Source: Massilia sp. UBA2604 (GTDB taxonomy: Bacteria; Pseudomonadota; Gammaproteobacteria; Burkholderiales; Burkholderiaceae_D). From it: a DNA stretch of 12,292 nucleotides. The stretch spans positions 1 through 12,292 of the forward strand of contig DDKG01000249.1 of the NCBI GenBank assembly GCA_002339265.1. Direction: 5' to 3'. The notes beneath the pieces were generated by a model, which had not been told where the DNA came from, did not search any database, and saw only the letters and a list, made by a program, of their open reading frames with translations. The first letter of the stretch is position 1. Every line of letters begins with the position of its first letter. Below, in pieces: positions 6,049 through 12,292 of this stretch. The position numbers and the translations under genes were made by a program.

Positions 6049-6362
6049 TACTCGACCGTCACCGCGGTGCCGTAGACATAGATCTCGGCGGCGCCGGCCG
6101 CCACCGACGAGGTCGAAAAGCGCACGTTGACGATCGCATTCGCGCCCATTTGCTGCGCCTGCGCCTTCATGCGCTCGGTGGCCTGCTCGCGCGATTCTTC
6201 CAGCAGCTCGGTATAGCCGCGCAGCTCGCCGCCGACCATATTCTTCAGACCCGCCATGATGTCCCGCCCGACGTGCTTGGAACGCACCGAGCTGCCGGAG
6301 ACGACGCCGTGGCAGACCGTGATGTTCTTGCCGGGGATGGTTTCGATATTCGTGAGAAGCAT
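6048..6362 (-). CDS. YbjQ family (UPF0145) protein
   Basis: A 104-residue soluble protein matching E. coli YbjQ in size and plan. It has a first strand with the turn IPGKNITVCHGVVSG (9-23), a central VGGELRGYTELLEESREQA helix start (43-61), then GANAIVNVRF (73-82) and a terminal YVYGTAV strand. The family is commonly annotated as heavy-metal binding, but biochemical proof is thin. It is the first gene of a three-gene operon with a membrane-anchored paralogue and an M48 protease. The start ATG at 6360-6362 gives the normal family N-terminus; no clear Shine-Dalgarno is present, and the predicted transcript leader is only about 20-25 nt. Confidence 0.88.
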   Translation of the reverse strand: MLLTNIETIPGKNITVCHGVVSGSSVRSKHVGRDIMAGLKNMVGGELRGYTELLEESREQATERMKAQAQQMGANAIVNVRFSTSSVAAGAAEIYVYGTAVTVE

Positions 6363-6391
6363 GGTCGCATTCAAGTAAGAAAGAGTGGTCG

Positions 6392-6421
6392 ATTGTAGAC
6401 AGCAATCTTTATCACAAGCAA
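6392..6421 (-). promoter_or_regulatory. Predicted promoter of the YbjQ-M48 operon
   Basis: On the minus strand TTGCTT (6416-6421) and TACAAT (6392-6397, five of six bases) are separated by 18 bp. Transcription would start near 6385, about 23 nt before the first ATG. The -10 is good, the -35 moderate. Confidence 0.45.
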
Positions 6422-6440
6422 TTCGCCGTGCATATACAGG

Positions 6441-6468
6441 TCGAAAGGCGTTCCCGGCGCAGTAAAAT
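6441..6468 (+). promoter_or_regulatory. Predicted promoter of the radical SAM gene
   Basis: TCGAAA (6441-6446, four of six) and TAAAAT (6463-6468, five of six) are separated by 16 bp. The start site would be near 6475, giving a leader of about 29 nt. That leader is C/T-rich and lacks a Shine-Dalgarno sequence. It is back-to-back with the promoter of the opposite operon. Confidence 0.45.
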
Positions 6469-6503
6469 ACCGCCTTCCGCCGCAAACCATCTCTTCCCCC
6501 ACC

Positions 6504-8006
6504 ATGACCATCCTGCTCTCGACCCTGAACGCCCGCTACACGCACGCCTCGCTCGGCCTGCGGTACCTGCTGGCCAATATGGGCCCGCTGCAAGAGCAGA
6601 CGACGATCCAGGAATTCGTCATCGGCGCCAAGACCACCGACCTGGTCGAGCGCATCCTGGCGCACCAGCCGCGCATCGTCGGCTTCGGCGTCTATATCTG
6701 GAACGTGGAAGAGACCACCCGCCTGGTGGCCATGCTCAAGCGCGTGGCGCCGCAGGTGACCGTCATCCTGGGCGGCCCGGAAGTCTCGCACGAGACGAAT
6801 GAACAAGAAATCGTCAAGCTGGCCGACTACGTCGTCACCGGCTGGGGCGACGTCACCTTCCCCAAGCTGTGCCGCGAAATCCTGGATGGTCCCAAGCCGA
6901 TCATGAAGGTGCATGCGGGCGTGCAGCCGCCGATGGAAGACATCGTGCTGCCCTACTCTTTATATAGTGAAGACGACATCGCCCACCGCACCCTGTACGT
7001 GGAAGCCTCGCGCGGCTGCCCGTTCAAGTGCGAATTCTGCCTGTCTTCGCTGGACAAGACGGCCTGGCCCTTCCCGCTGGACGCCTTCCTGGCCGAGATG
7101 GAAGCGATGTACGTCAAGGGTGCGCGCCTGTTCAAGTTCGTCGACCGCACCTTCAACCTGAACGTCAAGACCAGCCTGCGCATCATGCAGTTCTTCCTCG
7201 ACAAGATCGAGGCCAACCCGGACGACCCGGTGTATGCCCACTTCGAGCTGGTGCCCGACCACCTGCCGGAGGCGCTGAAGGAAACGATCGCCAAATTCCC
7301 GGCCGGCGCGCTGCAGTTCGAGATCGGCATCCAGAGCTTCAACCCGGAAGTGCAATCCCTGGTCAGCCGCCGCCAGAACAACGAGAAGGCGGCCGAGAAC
7401 ATCCGCTGGCTGACGCAGCACTCCACCGCCCACCTGCACGTGGACCTGATTGCCGGCCTGCCGAGCGAGGACGTGGCCAGCTTCGCGCGCGGCTTCGACC
7501 ACCTGGTGAGCCTGGGCGCCGAAGAGATCCAGTTCGGCATCCTCAAGCGCCTGCGCGGCACGCCGATCATCCGCCATACCCAGGAATTCGGCATGGTCTA
7601 CGATCCCTACCCGCCCTACACGGTCCTGGCGACGAACAGGATCGACTTCGCCACCATGCAGCGCCTGGTGCGCTTTGCCCGCTACTGGGACCTGGTGGCC
7701 AACTCGGGCCGCTTCGCCAACACCATTCCGGTGCTGCTGGGCGAGACGCCGTTCGACAACTTCATGGCCTTCTCGGACTGGATCTATGCCCATACCGACG
7801 CCACCCACCGCATCGCGCTGGACCGCCTGGCCAAGCTGGTGGCCCAGTGGCTGCAGAGGTGCGGCATGGATGCCGGCGAGGCCGCGGCGCTGCTGGCCAG
7901 CGACTATGCCGGCAAGGTCGACGCCCCGGCCCGCCCCGTGAAACAGCCGTCGGATGCGCCGAAGGCGGTCGCCCCGGCGCGCCAGGTGCGTCATCTGGCG
8001 GCCTGA
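6504..8006 (+). CDS. B12-binding-domain radical SAM protein with DUF4080-like C-terminus
   Basis: A 500-residue enzyme. Residues 1-130 form a cobalamin-binding-like Rossmann domain (VGFGVYIWNVEET at 59-71, VILGGPEVS at 87-95, VTGWGD at 111-116). I see no DxHxxG motif, so any B12 would have to bind without that lower His ligand. The radical SAM core follows, with the [4Fe-4S] motif CPFKCEFC (Cys172, Cys176, Cys179) and VDRTFN downstream. Residues about 300-465 resemble the DUF4080 region found in this subfamily, and the last 35 residues are Pro/Ala-rich and probably disordered. Relatives include methylases and ring-forming enzymes, but the substrate of this subfamily is unknown to me. It is alone on its strand, divergent from the YbjQ-M48 operon, with 54 bp before the MCE operon, so possibly separately regulated. 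Start chosen as the first ATG giving the family N-terminus (LLSTLNARYTHASLGLRYL). Confidence 0.9.
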   Translation: MTILLSTLNARYTHASLGLRYLLANMGPLQEQTTIQEFVIGAKTTDLVERILAHQPRIVGFGVYIWNVEETTRLVAMLKRVAPQVTVILGGPEVSHETNEQEIVKLADYVVTGWGDVTFPKLCREILDGPKPIMKVHAGVQPPMEDIVLPYSLYSEDDIAHRTLYVEASRGCPFKCEFCLSSLDKTAWPFPLDAFLAEMEAMYVKGARLFKFVDRTFNLNVKTSLRIMQFFLDKIEANPDDPVYAHFELVPDHLPEALKETIAKFPAGALQFEIGIQSFNPEVQSLVSRRQNNEKAAENIRWLTQHSTAHLHVDLIAGLPSEDVASFARGFDHLVSLGAEEIQFGILKRLRGTPIIRHTQEFGMVYDPYPPYTVLATNRIDFATMQRLVRFARYWDLVANSGRFANTIPVLLGETPFDNFMAFSDWIYAHTDATHRIALDRLAKLVAQWLQRCGMDAGEAAALLASDYAGKVDAPARPVKQPSDAPKAVAPARQVRHLAA

Positions 8007-8017
8007 CACGCAACCGT

Positions 8018-8041
8018 ATCGTGGCTGGCAACACTCACGAT
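8018..8041. promoter_or_regulatory. Inverted repeat at the MCE operon promoter
   Basis: ATCGTG at 8018-8023 and CACGAT at 8036-8041 form a perfect 6-bp inverted repeat with 12 bp between, spanning the predicted -35. It could be an operator. Being followed by a T-rich run (TTCTCTTTTA), it could alternatively act as a weak terminator of the radical SAM transcript. Confidence 0.35.
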
Positions 8042-8054
8042 TCTCTTTTACACT
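8026..8054 (+). promoter_or_regulatory. Predicted promoter of the MCE transport operon
   Basis: TGGCAA (8026-8031) and TACACT (8049-8054, four of six) are 17 bp apart. The expected start site, about 7 bases past the -10, coincides with the ATG at 8061. No Shine-Dalgarno precedes that ATG. If correct, the first message is leaderless. The -35 is weak. Confidence 0.35.
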
Positions 8055-8060
8055 GGCGCA

Positions 8061-9194
8061 ATGCGGATTGAAAATGCGCCAACATTAACCATTCAACAGT
8101 CCGGCCAGGGTGCCGGCCAATCCGTCATTGCCGAGGGAGTCTGGCAAGTCCACGGCCTGTCGCAGCGCGGCGTCCTCAAGGGCATCACGCGCCAGCTGGC
8201 CGGCCTGAAGGACAAGGGCGCCTGCGAATGGGACCTCTCCGGCATCGAAAGCCTCGACCACATCGGCGCCCAGATGTTCTGGAATACCTGGAACAAGGAG
8301 CGTCCCAAGCGCCTCAAGCTCGACCCGCGCCAGGAAGACCTGTTCAGGCGCATCGAGGAGGCCAGCCACATCAAGCTGCCGCGCCACCGGACGAGCCCCT
8401 TCCACTGGGTGATCGTGCTCGGCGCCGGCATCCTGGACTTCTTCGAGCACCTGCGCAGCTTCATCGGCCTGATCGGGATCGTGATCCAGGACCTGGGCCG
8501 CTTCCTGCGCCGCCCCCAGACCGGGCCGTGGCGAGAAATCTCGGCCAATATCTATCACTCCGGCTTCCAGGCGCTGGGCATCACGGCCATGGTCGGCTTC
8601 CTGATCGGGATCGTGCTGTCTTACCTGTCGTCGCAGCAGCTGCGCATGTTTGGCGGCGACGCCTATCTGGTTAACATCCTCGGCATGGCGGTGATCCGCG
8701 AACTGGGGCCCTTGCTGGCCGCGATCCTGGTCGCCGGCCGCTCCGGCTCCTCGATCACCGCCCAGCTGGGCGTGATGCGGGTGACCGAAGAACTCGACGC
8801 CATGCTGGTGATGGGCGTGTCGCATGGCTATCGCCTGATCATGCCCAAGGTGATCGCGCTGGCCATCTCGATGCCGCTCTTGGTGGTCTGGACCGACGCC
8901 ATGGCCCTGCTGGGCGGCATGGTCTCGGCCAAGATCGAGATGGGCATGTCGTTCCGCTACTTCCTGCAAAAGCTGCCGGATGCGGTGCCGTTCGTGAACT
9001 ACACCATTGGCCTCCTCAAGGGCGCGACCTTCGGCGTGCTGATCGCGCTGATCGCCTGCCACTTTGGCCTGCGCATCAAGCCCAATACCGAGAGCCTGGG
9101 CCGCGGCACCACCACCTCGGTGGTCACCGCGATCACGGTGGTGATCCTGGCCGACGCGGTGTACGCCATCATCTTCAGCGGGACGGGCTTCTGA
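8061..9194 (+). CDS. MlaE-family lipid ABC transporter permease with N-terminal STAS domain
   Basis: A 377-residue fusion. Residues about 8-105 are a STAS domain like MlaB; the usual phospho-site region (DSSGL in anti-sigma antagonists) reads LDHIGAQMF at 65-73, with His67 in place of the first Ser. After an amphipathic stretch, residues about 113-375 are an MlaE permease. It carries the family signature from RELGPLLAAILVAGRSGSS (213-231) into QLGVMRVTEELDAM (235-248) and several membrane helices up to about 371. MlaE proteins are inner-membrane permeases that pair with an MlaF ATPase and an MCE ring to move phospholipids. Having STAS in cis means no separate mlaB gene is needed. The gene opens the operon; the next start overlaps its stop (TGATG). 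No symbol is given, because fused STAS-MlaE operons with a PqiC-like lipoprotein differ from classical mlaFEDCB. Confidence 0.92.
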   Translation: MRIENAPTLTIQQSGQGAGQSVIAEGVWQVHGLSQRGVLKGITRQLAGLKDKGACEWDLSGIESLDHIGAQMFWNTWNKERPKRLKLDPRQEDLFRRIEEASHIKLPRHRTSPFHWVIVLGAGILDFFEHLRSFIGLIGIVIQDLGRFLRRPQTGPWREISANIYHSGFQALGITAMVGFLIGIVLSYLSSQQLRMFGGDAYLVNILGMAVIRELGPLLAAILVAGRSGSSITAQLGVMRVTEELDAMLVMGVSHGYRLIMPKVIALAISMPLLVVWTDAMALLGGMVSAKIEMGMSFRYFLQKLPDAVPFVNYTIGLLKGATFGVLIALIACHFGLRIKPNTESLGRGTTTSVVTAITVVILADAVYAIIFSGTGF

Positions 9195-10051
9195 TGCCGG
9201 GAACCAGCAAACAGCGCAAACAGGAACTGAACCTGCGCCCCGACGAGGAAGTCGGCGCGCCGGTGGTCCAGATCCGCAACCTGTGGACCAAGTTCGGCCG
9301 CACGGTGGTGCACCAGGACCTGAACCTCGAGATCTACAGCGGCGAGATCCTCACCATCGTCGGCGGCTCGGGCACCGGCAAGACCGTGCTGCTGCGCCAG
9401 ATGCTGGGCCTCGAGCGGCCGTCGCAGGGCAGCGTGCACGTGTTCGGCGAGGACATCAGCGCGGCCTCGCCCACGCAGCTGCAGCGCATGCGCAACCACT
9501 GGGGCATGCTGTTCCAGCAGGGCGCCCTGTACTCGGCGCTGAGCGTGTTCGACAACATCGCCCTGCCGATGCGCGAACTGCGCTCGCTGCCCGAGGACGT
9601 GATCCGCGACGCCGTGCTGCTCAAGATGAATATGGTGGGGCTCGGTCCGGAACACGCCAACAAGATGCCGGCCGACCTGTCGGGCGGGATGGTCAAGCGC
9701 GCCGCGCTGGCGCGCGCGCTGGCCCTGGAGCCTCAGTTGTTATTTCTGGACGAACCGACCGCCGGGCTGGACCCCGACCTGTCGGATGCCTTCGTCACCC
9801 TGATCCAGACCCTGCACCGCGAGCTGAAGCTCACGGTGGTGATGGTCACGCACGACCTGGATACCCTGTTCGCGCTGTCTTCGCGCATCGCGGTGCTGGC
9901 CGAGAAGCACGTGCTGGCGGTGGGACCGTCATGCGACGTGCTGCAGGTGGAGCATCCCTTCATCAAACACTTTTTCCTGGGCCCGCGCGGCCAGCGGGCG
10001 CTGGAAGTGCTCGACGAGCGCCAGGCCCAGCATGAATCGGAGAATCGATAG
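9194..10051 (+). CDS. MlaF-like ABC transporter ATP-binding protein
   Basis: A 285-residue ABC ATPase. Walker A is GGSGTGKT at 57-64, the Q-loop is at Gln108 (LFQQGALYSALSVFDN), the signature is LSGGM at 162-166, Walker B is LLFLDEP ending at Asp186/Glu187, and the switch histidine is His220. The LSGGMVKRAALARAL sequence with the QQGALFSSLTV-like Q-loop is typical of MlaF-type importers and exporters of lipids. It powers the permease encoded just upstream, with whose stop its ATG overlaps by one base (TGATG). The N-terminal 20 residues are a poorly conserved polar extension. The C-terminal tail (about 255-285) continues past the core, as in MlaF, where such a tail contacts the STAS subunit. 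Confidence 0.93.
   Translation: MPGTSKQRKQELNLRPDEEVGAPVVQIRNLWTKFGRTVVHQDLNLEIYSGEILTIVGGSGTGKTVLLRQMLGLERPSQGSVHVFGEDISAASPTQLQRMRNHWGMLFQQGALYSALSVFDNIALPMRELRSLPEDVIRDAVLLKMNMVGLGPEHANKMPADLSGGMVKRAALARALALEPQLLFLDEPTAGLDPDLSDAFVTLIQTLHRELKLTVVMVTHDLDTLFALSSRIAVLAEKHVLAVGPSCDVLQVEHPFIKHFFLGPRGQRALEVLDERQAQHESENR
10039..10043 (+). promoter_or_regulatory. Ribosome binding site of the MCE gene
   Basis: GGAGA lies 10 nt before the ATG at 10054, inside the end of the ATPase gene. It supports that start, which is 2 bp after the previous stop. Confidence 0.6.
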
Positions 10052-10053
10052 TT

Positions 10054-11001
10054 ATGGAAAACAGGTCACATGCCCTGATGACCGGCGTCTTCACGATCGC
10101 GCTGCTGGTGGCGACGGTCCTGATCGGCCTCTGGTTCAACCGCGACAAGACCGAGCTGGTGCCCTACGAGATCGTCACCACCCAGTCGATCCCCGGCCTG
10201 AACCCGCAAGCCACGGTGCGCTACCGCGGGCTGGAAGTCGGACGCGTCGACGAGATCGTGTTCGACCCGCGCGTCACCGGCCAGATCCTGATCAAGCTGT
10301 CGGTGGACGCCGCCTCGCCGATCACCAGCACCACCTTCGCCACCCTCGGCTACCAGGGCGTCACCGGCATCGCCTTCATCCAGCTCGACGACGAGCGCAC
10401 CGGTTCGCCGCGGCTGCAGACCGGGGGCGACCGCATTGCCCGCATCCCGCTGCGTCCGGGCCTGCTCGACCAGCTCGAAGACCGCGGCCTGGCGATCCTC
10501 GAGAAGGCCGAGAAGGTCACCGCCAGCCTCGACGAGCTGCTGAGCGAAGATAACCGCAGCAAGATGATCGGCGCTTTCGAGAGCGTCGAGCGCGCCGCCG
10601 ACGCCTATGCGGCCATTCCGCAGCGCCTCGATCCCGTCATCGACCAGTTACCCGGCCTGATGGCGAAGGTCAACCGCAGCATGGACTCGGTCGACACCCT
10701 GGCCAACAGCGCCACCTCGATGACCCGCAACTACGACCAGCTGGCGACCCGCCTGCAGGCGCCGGACGGCCCGATCGAGCGCCTGAACACCACCATCGGC
10801 GCGCTCGGCGCCGCCACCAGCCACCTGGAGCTGGAGACGCTACCGCACGTGGTGCAGATGACCGACGAGGCGCGCGCCTCGCTGCGCGCGGTGCGGCGCA
10901 CCGCCAACTCGTTCTCCGATCGCCCGCAAAGCATCCTGTTCGGCACCCCGGGCGACGCGCCCGGCCCCGGCGAGCCGGGCTTCGCGCCACCGACCAAATG
11001 A
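10054..11001 (+). CDS. MCE-domain (MlaD-like) lipid transport protein
   Basis: A 315-residue protein with a single N-terminal membrane helix (about 9-28). One MCE domain spans about 38-115, with IPGLNPQATVRYRGLEVGRV at 46-65 and GYQGVTGIAFIQL at 99-111 as the hallmark strands. The remainder (about 137-290) is long and mostly helical, with heptad-like hydrophobics, followed by RPQSILFG (290-297), a motif often seen near the end of proteobacterial MCE proteins. The last 18 residues are Pro/Gly-rich. MCE proteins form hexameric rings in the periplasm; the helical part could build a short needle that carries lipid towards the outer membrane, longer than classical MlaD (about 180 residues). It sits between the ATPase and the auxiliary lipoprotein, overlapping the latter by 4 bp. 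Confidence 0.92.
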   Translation: MENRSHALMTGVFTIALLVATVLIGLWFNRDKTELVPYEIVTTQSIPGLNPQATVRYRGLEVGRVDEIVFDPRVTGQILIKLSVDAASPITSTTFATLGYQGVTGIAFIQLDDERTGSPRLQTGGDRIARIPLRPGLLDQLEDRGLAILEKAEKVTASLDELLSEDNRSKMIGAFESVERAADAYAAIPQRLDPVIDQLPGLMAKVNRSMDSVDTLANSATSMTRNYDQLATRLQAPDGPIERLNTTIGALGAATSHLELETLPHVVQMTDEARASLRAVRRTANSFSDRPQSILFGTPGDAPGPGEPGFAPPTK

Positions 11002-11630
11002 GGACCACCGTGAATCGTCAATTCCATCGCCTGCCCGCCGCCCTGATCCTGGCCTGTTCCCTGCTGCTGGCCGGCTGCGCCAGCAAGGAGCGCGCCTCGA
11101 ATACACTCTTCGATTTCGGCCCCATGACACCTGCAACCACTGCCGCCGCCGCGCCGAAGCCGGCCGCCATCGTGGTGATGGACGTCACCGGCCCGGCCAC
11201 CTTCGATACCGAGCGCATGTTCTACCGCCTGAACTACGCCGACGCCCAGCAGGCGCGCACCTATGCCAACAGCCGCTGGAGCGCGACCCCGGTCAACCTG
11301 GTCACCCAGCGCATCAAGGCGCGCCTGGCGCAGTCGGGCATCAAGGTGCTGTCGGCCACCGACGCCGCCACCGGGGTGCCGATCCTGCGCATCGAGATCG
11401 ACGATTTCGTGCACGCCTTCGCCAACGCCGGCCAGAGCGAAGGCCAGATCATGCTGCGCGCCTCGGTGTTCCAGGAACACCGCCTGGTCGACCAGCGCAG
11501 CTTCCACCGTAACGCCCCCGCGCCGAGCCAGGACGCCGCCGGCGGCGCGGCGGCGCTGGCCGCCGGCACCGATGGGGTGGCGGCCGACCTCCTGGCCTGG
11601 CTGGCGTCCCTGGACATCCAAGGCAAATGA
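10998..11630 (+). CDS. PqiC-like ABC transport auxiliary lipoprotein
   Basis: A 210-residue lipoprotein of the ABC_trans_aux/PqiC (YmbA) kind. The signal peptide ends at lipobox LAGC with Cys27. The mature part begins with a low-complexity Ala/Thr/Pro linker and contains the family's strand-helix core (FYRLNYADAQQARTYANSRW at 74-93, then a helix and SGIKVLSATD). Such lipoproteins sit on the inner leaflet of the outer membrane and receive the end of an MCE tunnel. Start: the ATG at 10998 overlaps the previous stop (ATGA). However, a GTG at 11010 follows AGGA at 11001-11004 by 5 nt and would give a 206-residue protein with an equally good signal peptide, so the true start is unresolved. The downstream VanZ gene overlaps by 4 bp. 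Confidence 0.85.
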   Translation: MRTTVNRQFHRLPAALILACSLLLAGCASKERASNTLFDFGPMTPATTAAAAPKPAAIVVMDVTGPATFDTERMFYRLNYADAQQARTYANSRWSATPVNLVTQRIKARLAQSGIKVLSATDAATGVPILRIEIDDFVHAFANAGQSEGQIMLRASVFQEHRLVDQRSFHRNAPAPSQDAAGGAAALAAGTDGVAADLLAWLASLDIQGK

Positions 11631-12292
11631 CCGAAGCGGAAGTCCCTGCCGACGTCGCCGCCGGCCGTTCGCGCGGCTCGCCGATCGTGCGCGCGGCGCT
11701 GCTGGCCTACCTGCTCCTGATCGTCTACGCCAGCTGGTTCCCGTTCACCGGCTGGCGCGACAGCGGCATCTCGCCGCTGGCCTTCCTCAACCTGGTCAAG
11801 CAGCGCTACTGGACCGGCTTCGACGCCGGCGTCAACATCGCCGGCTACATCCCGTTCGGCATGCTGCTGGTGCTGTCGATGTATCCGCGCGTGCGCGGCG
11901 TGTGGGCGGTGCTGCTGGCCACCCTTGCCGGGCTGCTCACCACCGGCACGATGGAAGCCGTGCAGACCTACCTGCCCAGCCGCGTGCCGTCGAACCTGGA
12001 CTTCGTCACCAATGCCGGCGGCTGCTTCATCGGCGCCATCCTCGGCGCGCTGTGGGCGCCCGGCCTGCTCGACCGCAGCCGCCTGTTCAAGCTGCGCCAG
12101 CGCTGGTTCGCGCCGCACGCGAGCCAGGGCCTGGTGCTGGTCGCCATCTGGCCGCTGGCCCAGATTTACCCGCAAAGTTACCTGTTCGGCCACGGCCAGG
12201 TGCTGCCGCTCCTGTCCGGCTGGATGTCGTCCTGGTTCGACACCGAGATCGACCTCGTGGGCCTGTTGCGTCCCGGCGACGACATCATGAGC
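11627..12292 (+). CDS. VanZ-family membrane protein, 3' end cut by the window
   Basis: Open from the ATG at 11627 to the window edge, 222 residues without a stop. The VanZ-like core covers about 24-145, with hydrophobic helices near 22-40, 72-85, 91-107 and 130-146. The conserved polar positions include Asn70, Glu110 and Gln113, then RVPSNLDFVTNAGG at 119-132 (Arg119, Asp125, Asn129). VanZ, named from the Tn1546 vancomycin-resistance cluster, is linked to low-level teicoplanin resistance; the biochemical role of the family is not established. The window continues at least 75 residues past the core with further hydrophobic segments, so this is a longer member. The start overlaps the lipoprotein stop (ATGA), placing it in the MCE lipid transport operon; a role in envelope lipids is inferred from that position only. 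Confidence 0.85.
   Translation, partial: MTEAEVPADVAAGRSRGSPIVRAALLAYLLLIVYASWFPFTGWRDSGISPLAFLNLVKQRYWTGFDAGVNIAGYIPFGMLLVLSMYPRVRGVWAVLLATLAGLLTTGTMEAVQTYLPSRVPSNLDFVTNAGGCFIGAILGALWAPGLLDRSRLFKLRQRWFAPHASQGLVLVAIWPLAQIYPQSYLFGHGQVLPLLSGWMSSWFDTEIDLVGLLRPGDDIMS

Noticed and set aside
6049..6405. An N-terminal extension of the membrane-anchored YbjQ-like protein upstream of its ATG at 6048.
   Set aside because: The extension reads the upstream YbjQ gene in a different frame, is Arg/Gly/His-rich, and would bury the membrane helix; the TAATG junction explains the layout better.
6960..8009. A minus-strand open frame of about 350 codons opposite the radical SAM gene.
   Set aside because: Composition is His/Gln/Val/Gly-rich without motifs, as expected from the reverse complement of a GC-biased gene.
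11261..12193. A minus-strand open frame opposite the lipoprotein and VanZ genes.
   Set aside because: It crosses two plus-strand genes with recognisable motifs and has no domain of its own.

Overview
The window is a GC-rich stretch of bacterial chromosome. It most resembles Oxalobacteraceae (order Burkholderiales), for example a Massilia-like genome. I base this on the 5S rRNA with its terminator hairpin, the strong G/C third-position bias, and the gene families present; this is recognition from memory, not a search. I see no mobile elements, CRISPR arrays or tRNAs. It looks like ordinary chromosome holding several compact transcription units.

Region 1 (1-1957): the last codons of a possible truncated gene, then a LysR-type regulator on the minus strand. 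Divergent from it is an aldo/keto reductase closely matching E. coli PdxI (YdbC), a pyridoxal reductase. The 98-bp divergent gap holds a good sigma70-type promoter with two inverted repeats lying on it, the usual layout of a LysR-controlled target gene.

Region 2 (1941-4343, minus): a predicted outer-membrane lipoprotein of the PvdQ/AiiD class of N-terminal-nucleophile acylases, a probable acyl-homoserine lactone acylase (quorum quenching). Its end overlaps the end of pdxI by 17 bp. The gap in front of it holds a cluster of TTTACGC/GCGTAAA half-sites and a leader hairpin.

Region 3 (4507-6362, minus): an operon of three overlapping genes (a YbjQ-family protein, a membrane-anchored YbjQ-like protein and an M48-type metalloprotease). 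About 107 bp after it comes a complete 5S rRNA gene with a strong intrinsic terminator and no 23S gene in front of it. This orphan 5S and the YbjQ-YbjQ-M48 unit are the least ordinary parts of the window.

Region 4 (6504-8006, plus): a radical SAM enzyme with an N-terminal B12-binding-like domain and a DUF4080-like C-terminus. It diverges from region 3 and its substrate is unknown.

Region 5 (8061-12292, plus): an MCE/Mla-type lipid transport operon. In order it encodes a STAS-MlaE permease fusion, an MlaF-like ATPase, an inner-membrane MCE protein and a PqiC-like auxiliary lipoprotein, followed by a translationally coupled VanZ-family membrane protein that runs off the window. Together these would form an ABC machine moving lipids between inner and outer membrane. 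The first gene may be translated from a leaderless mRNA.
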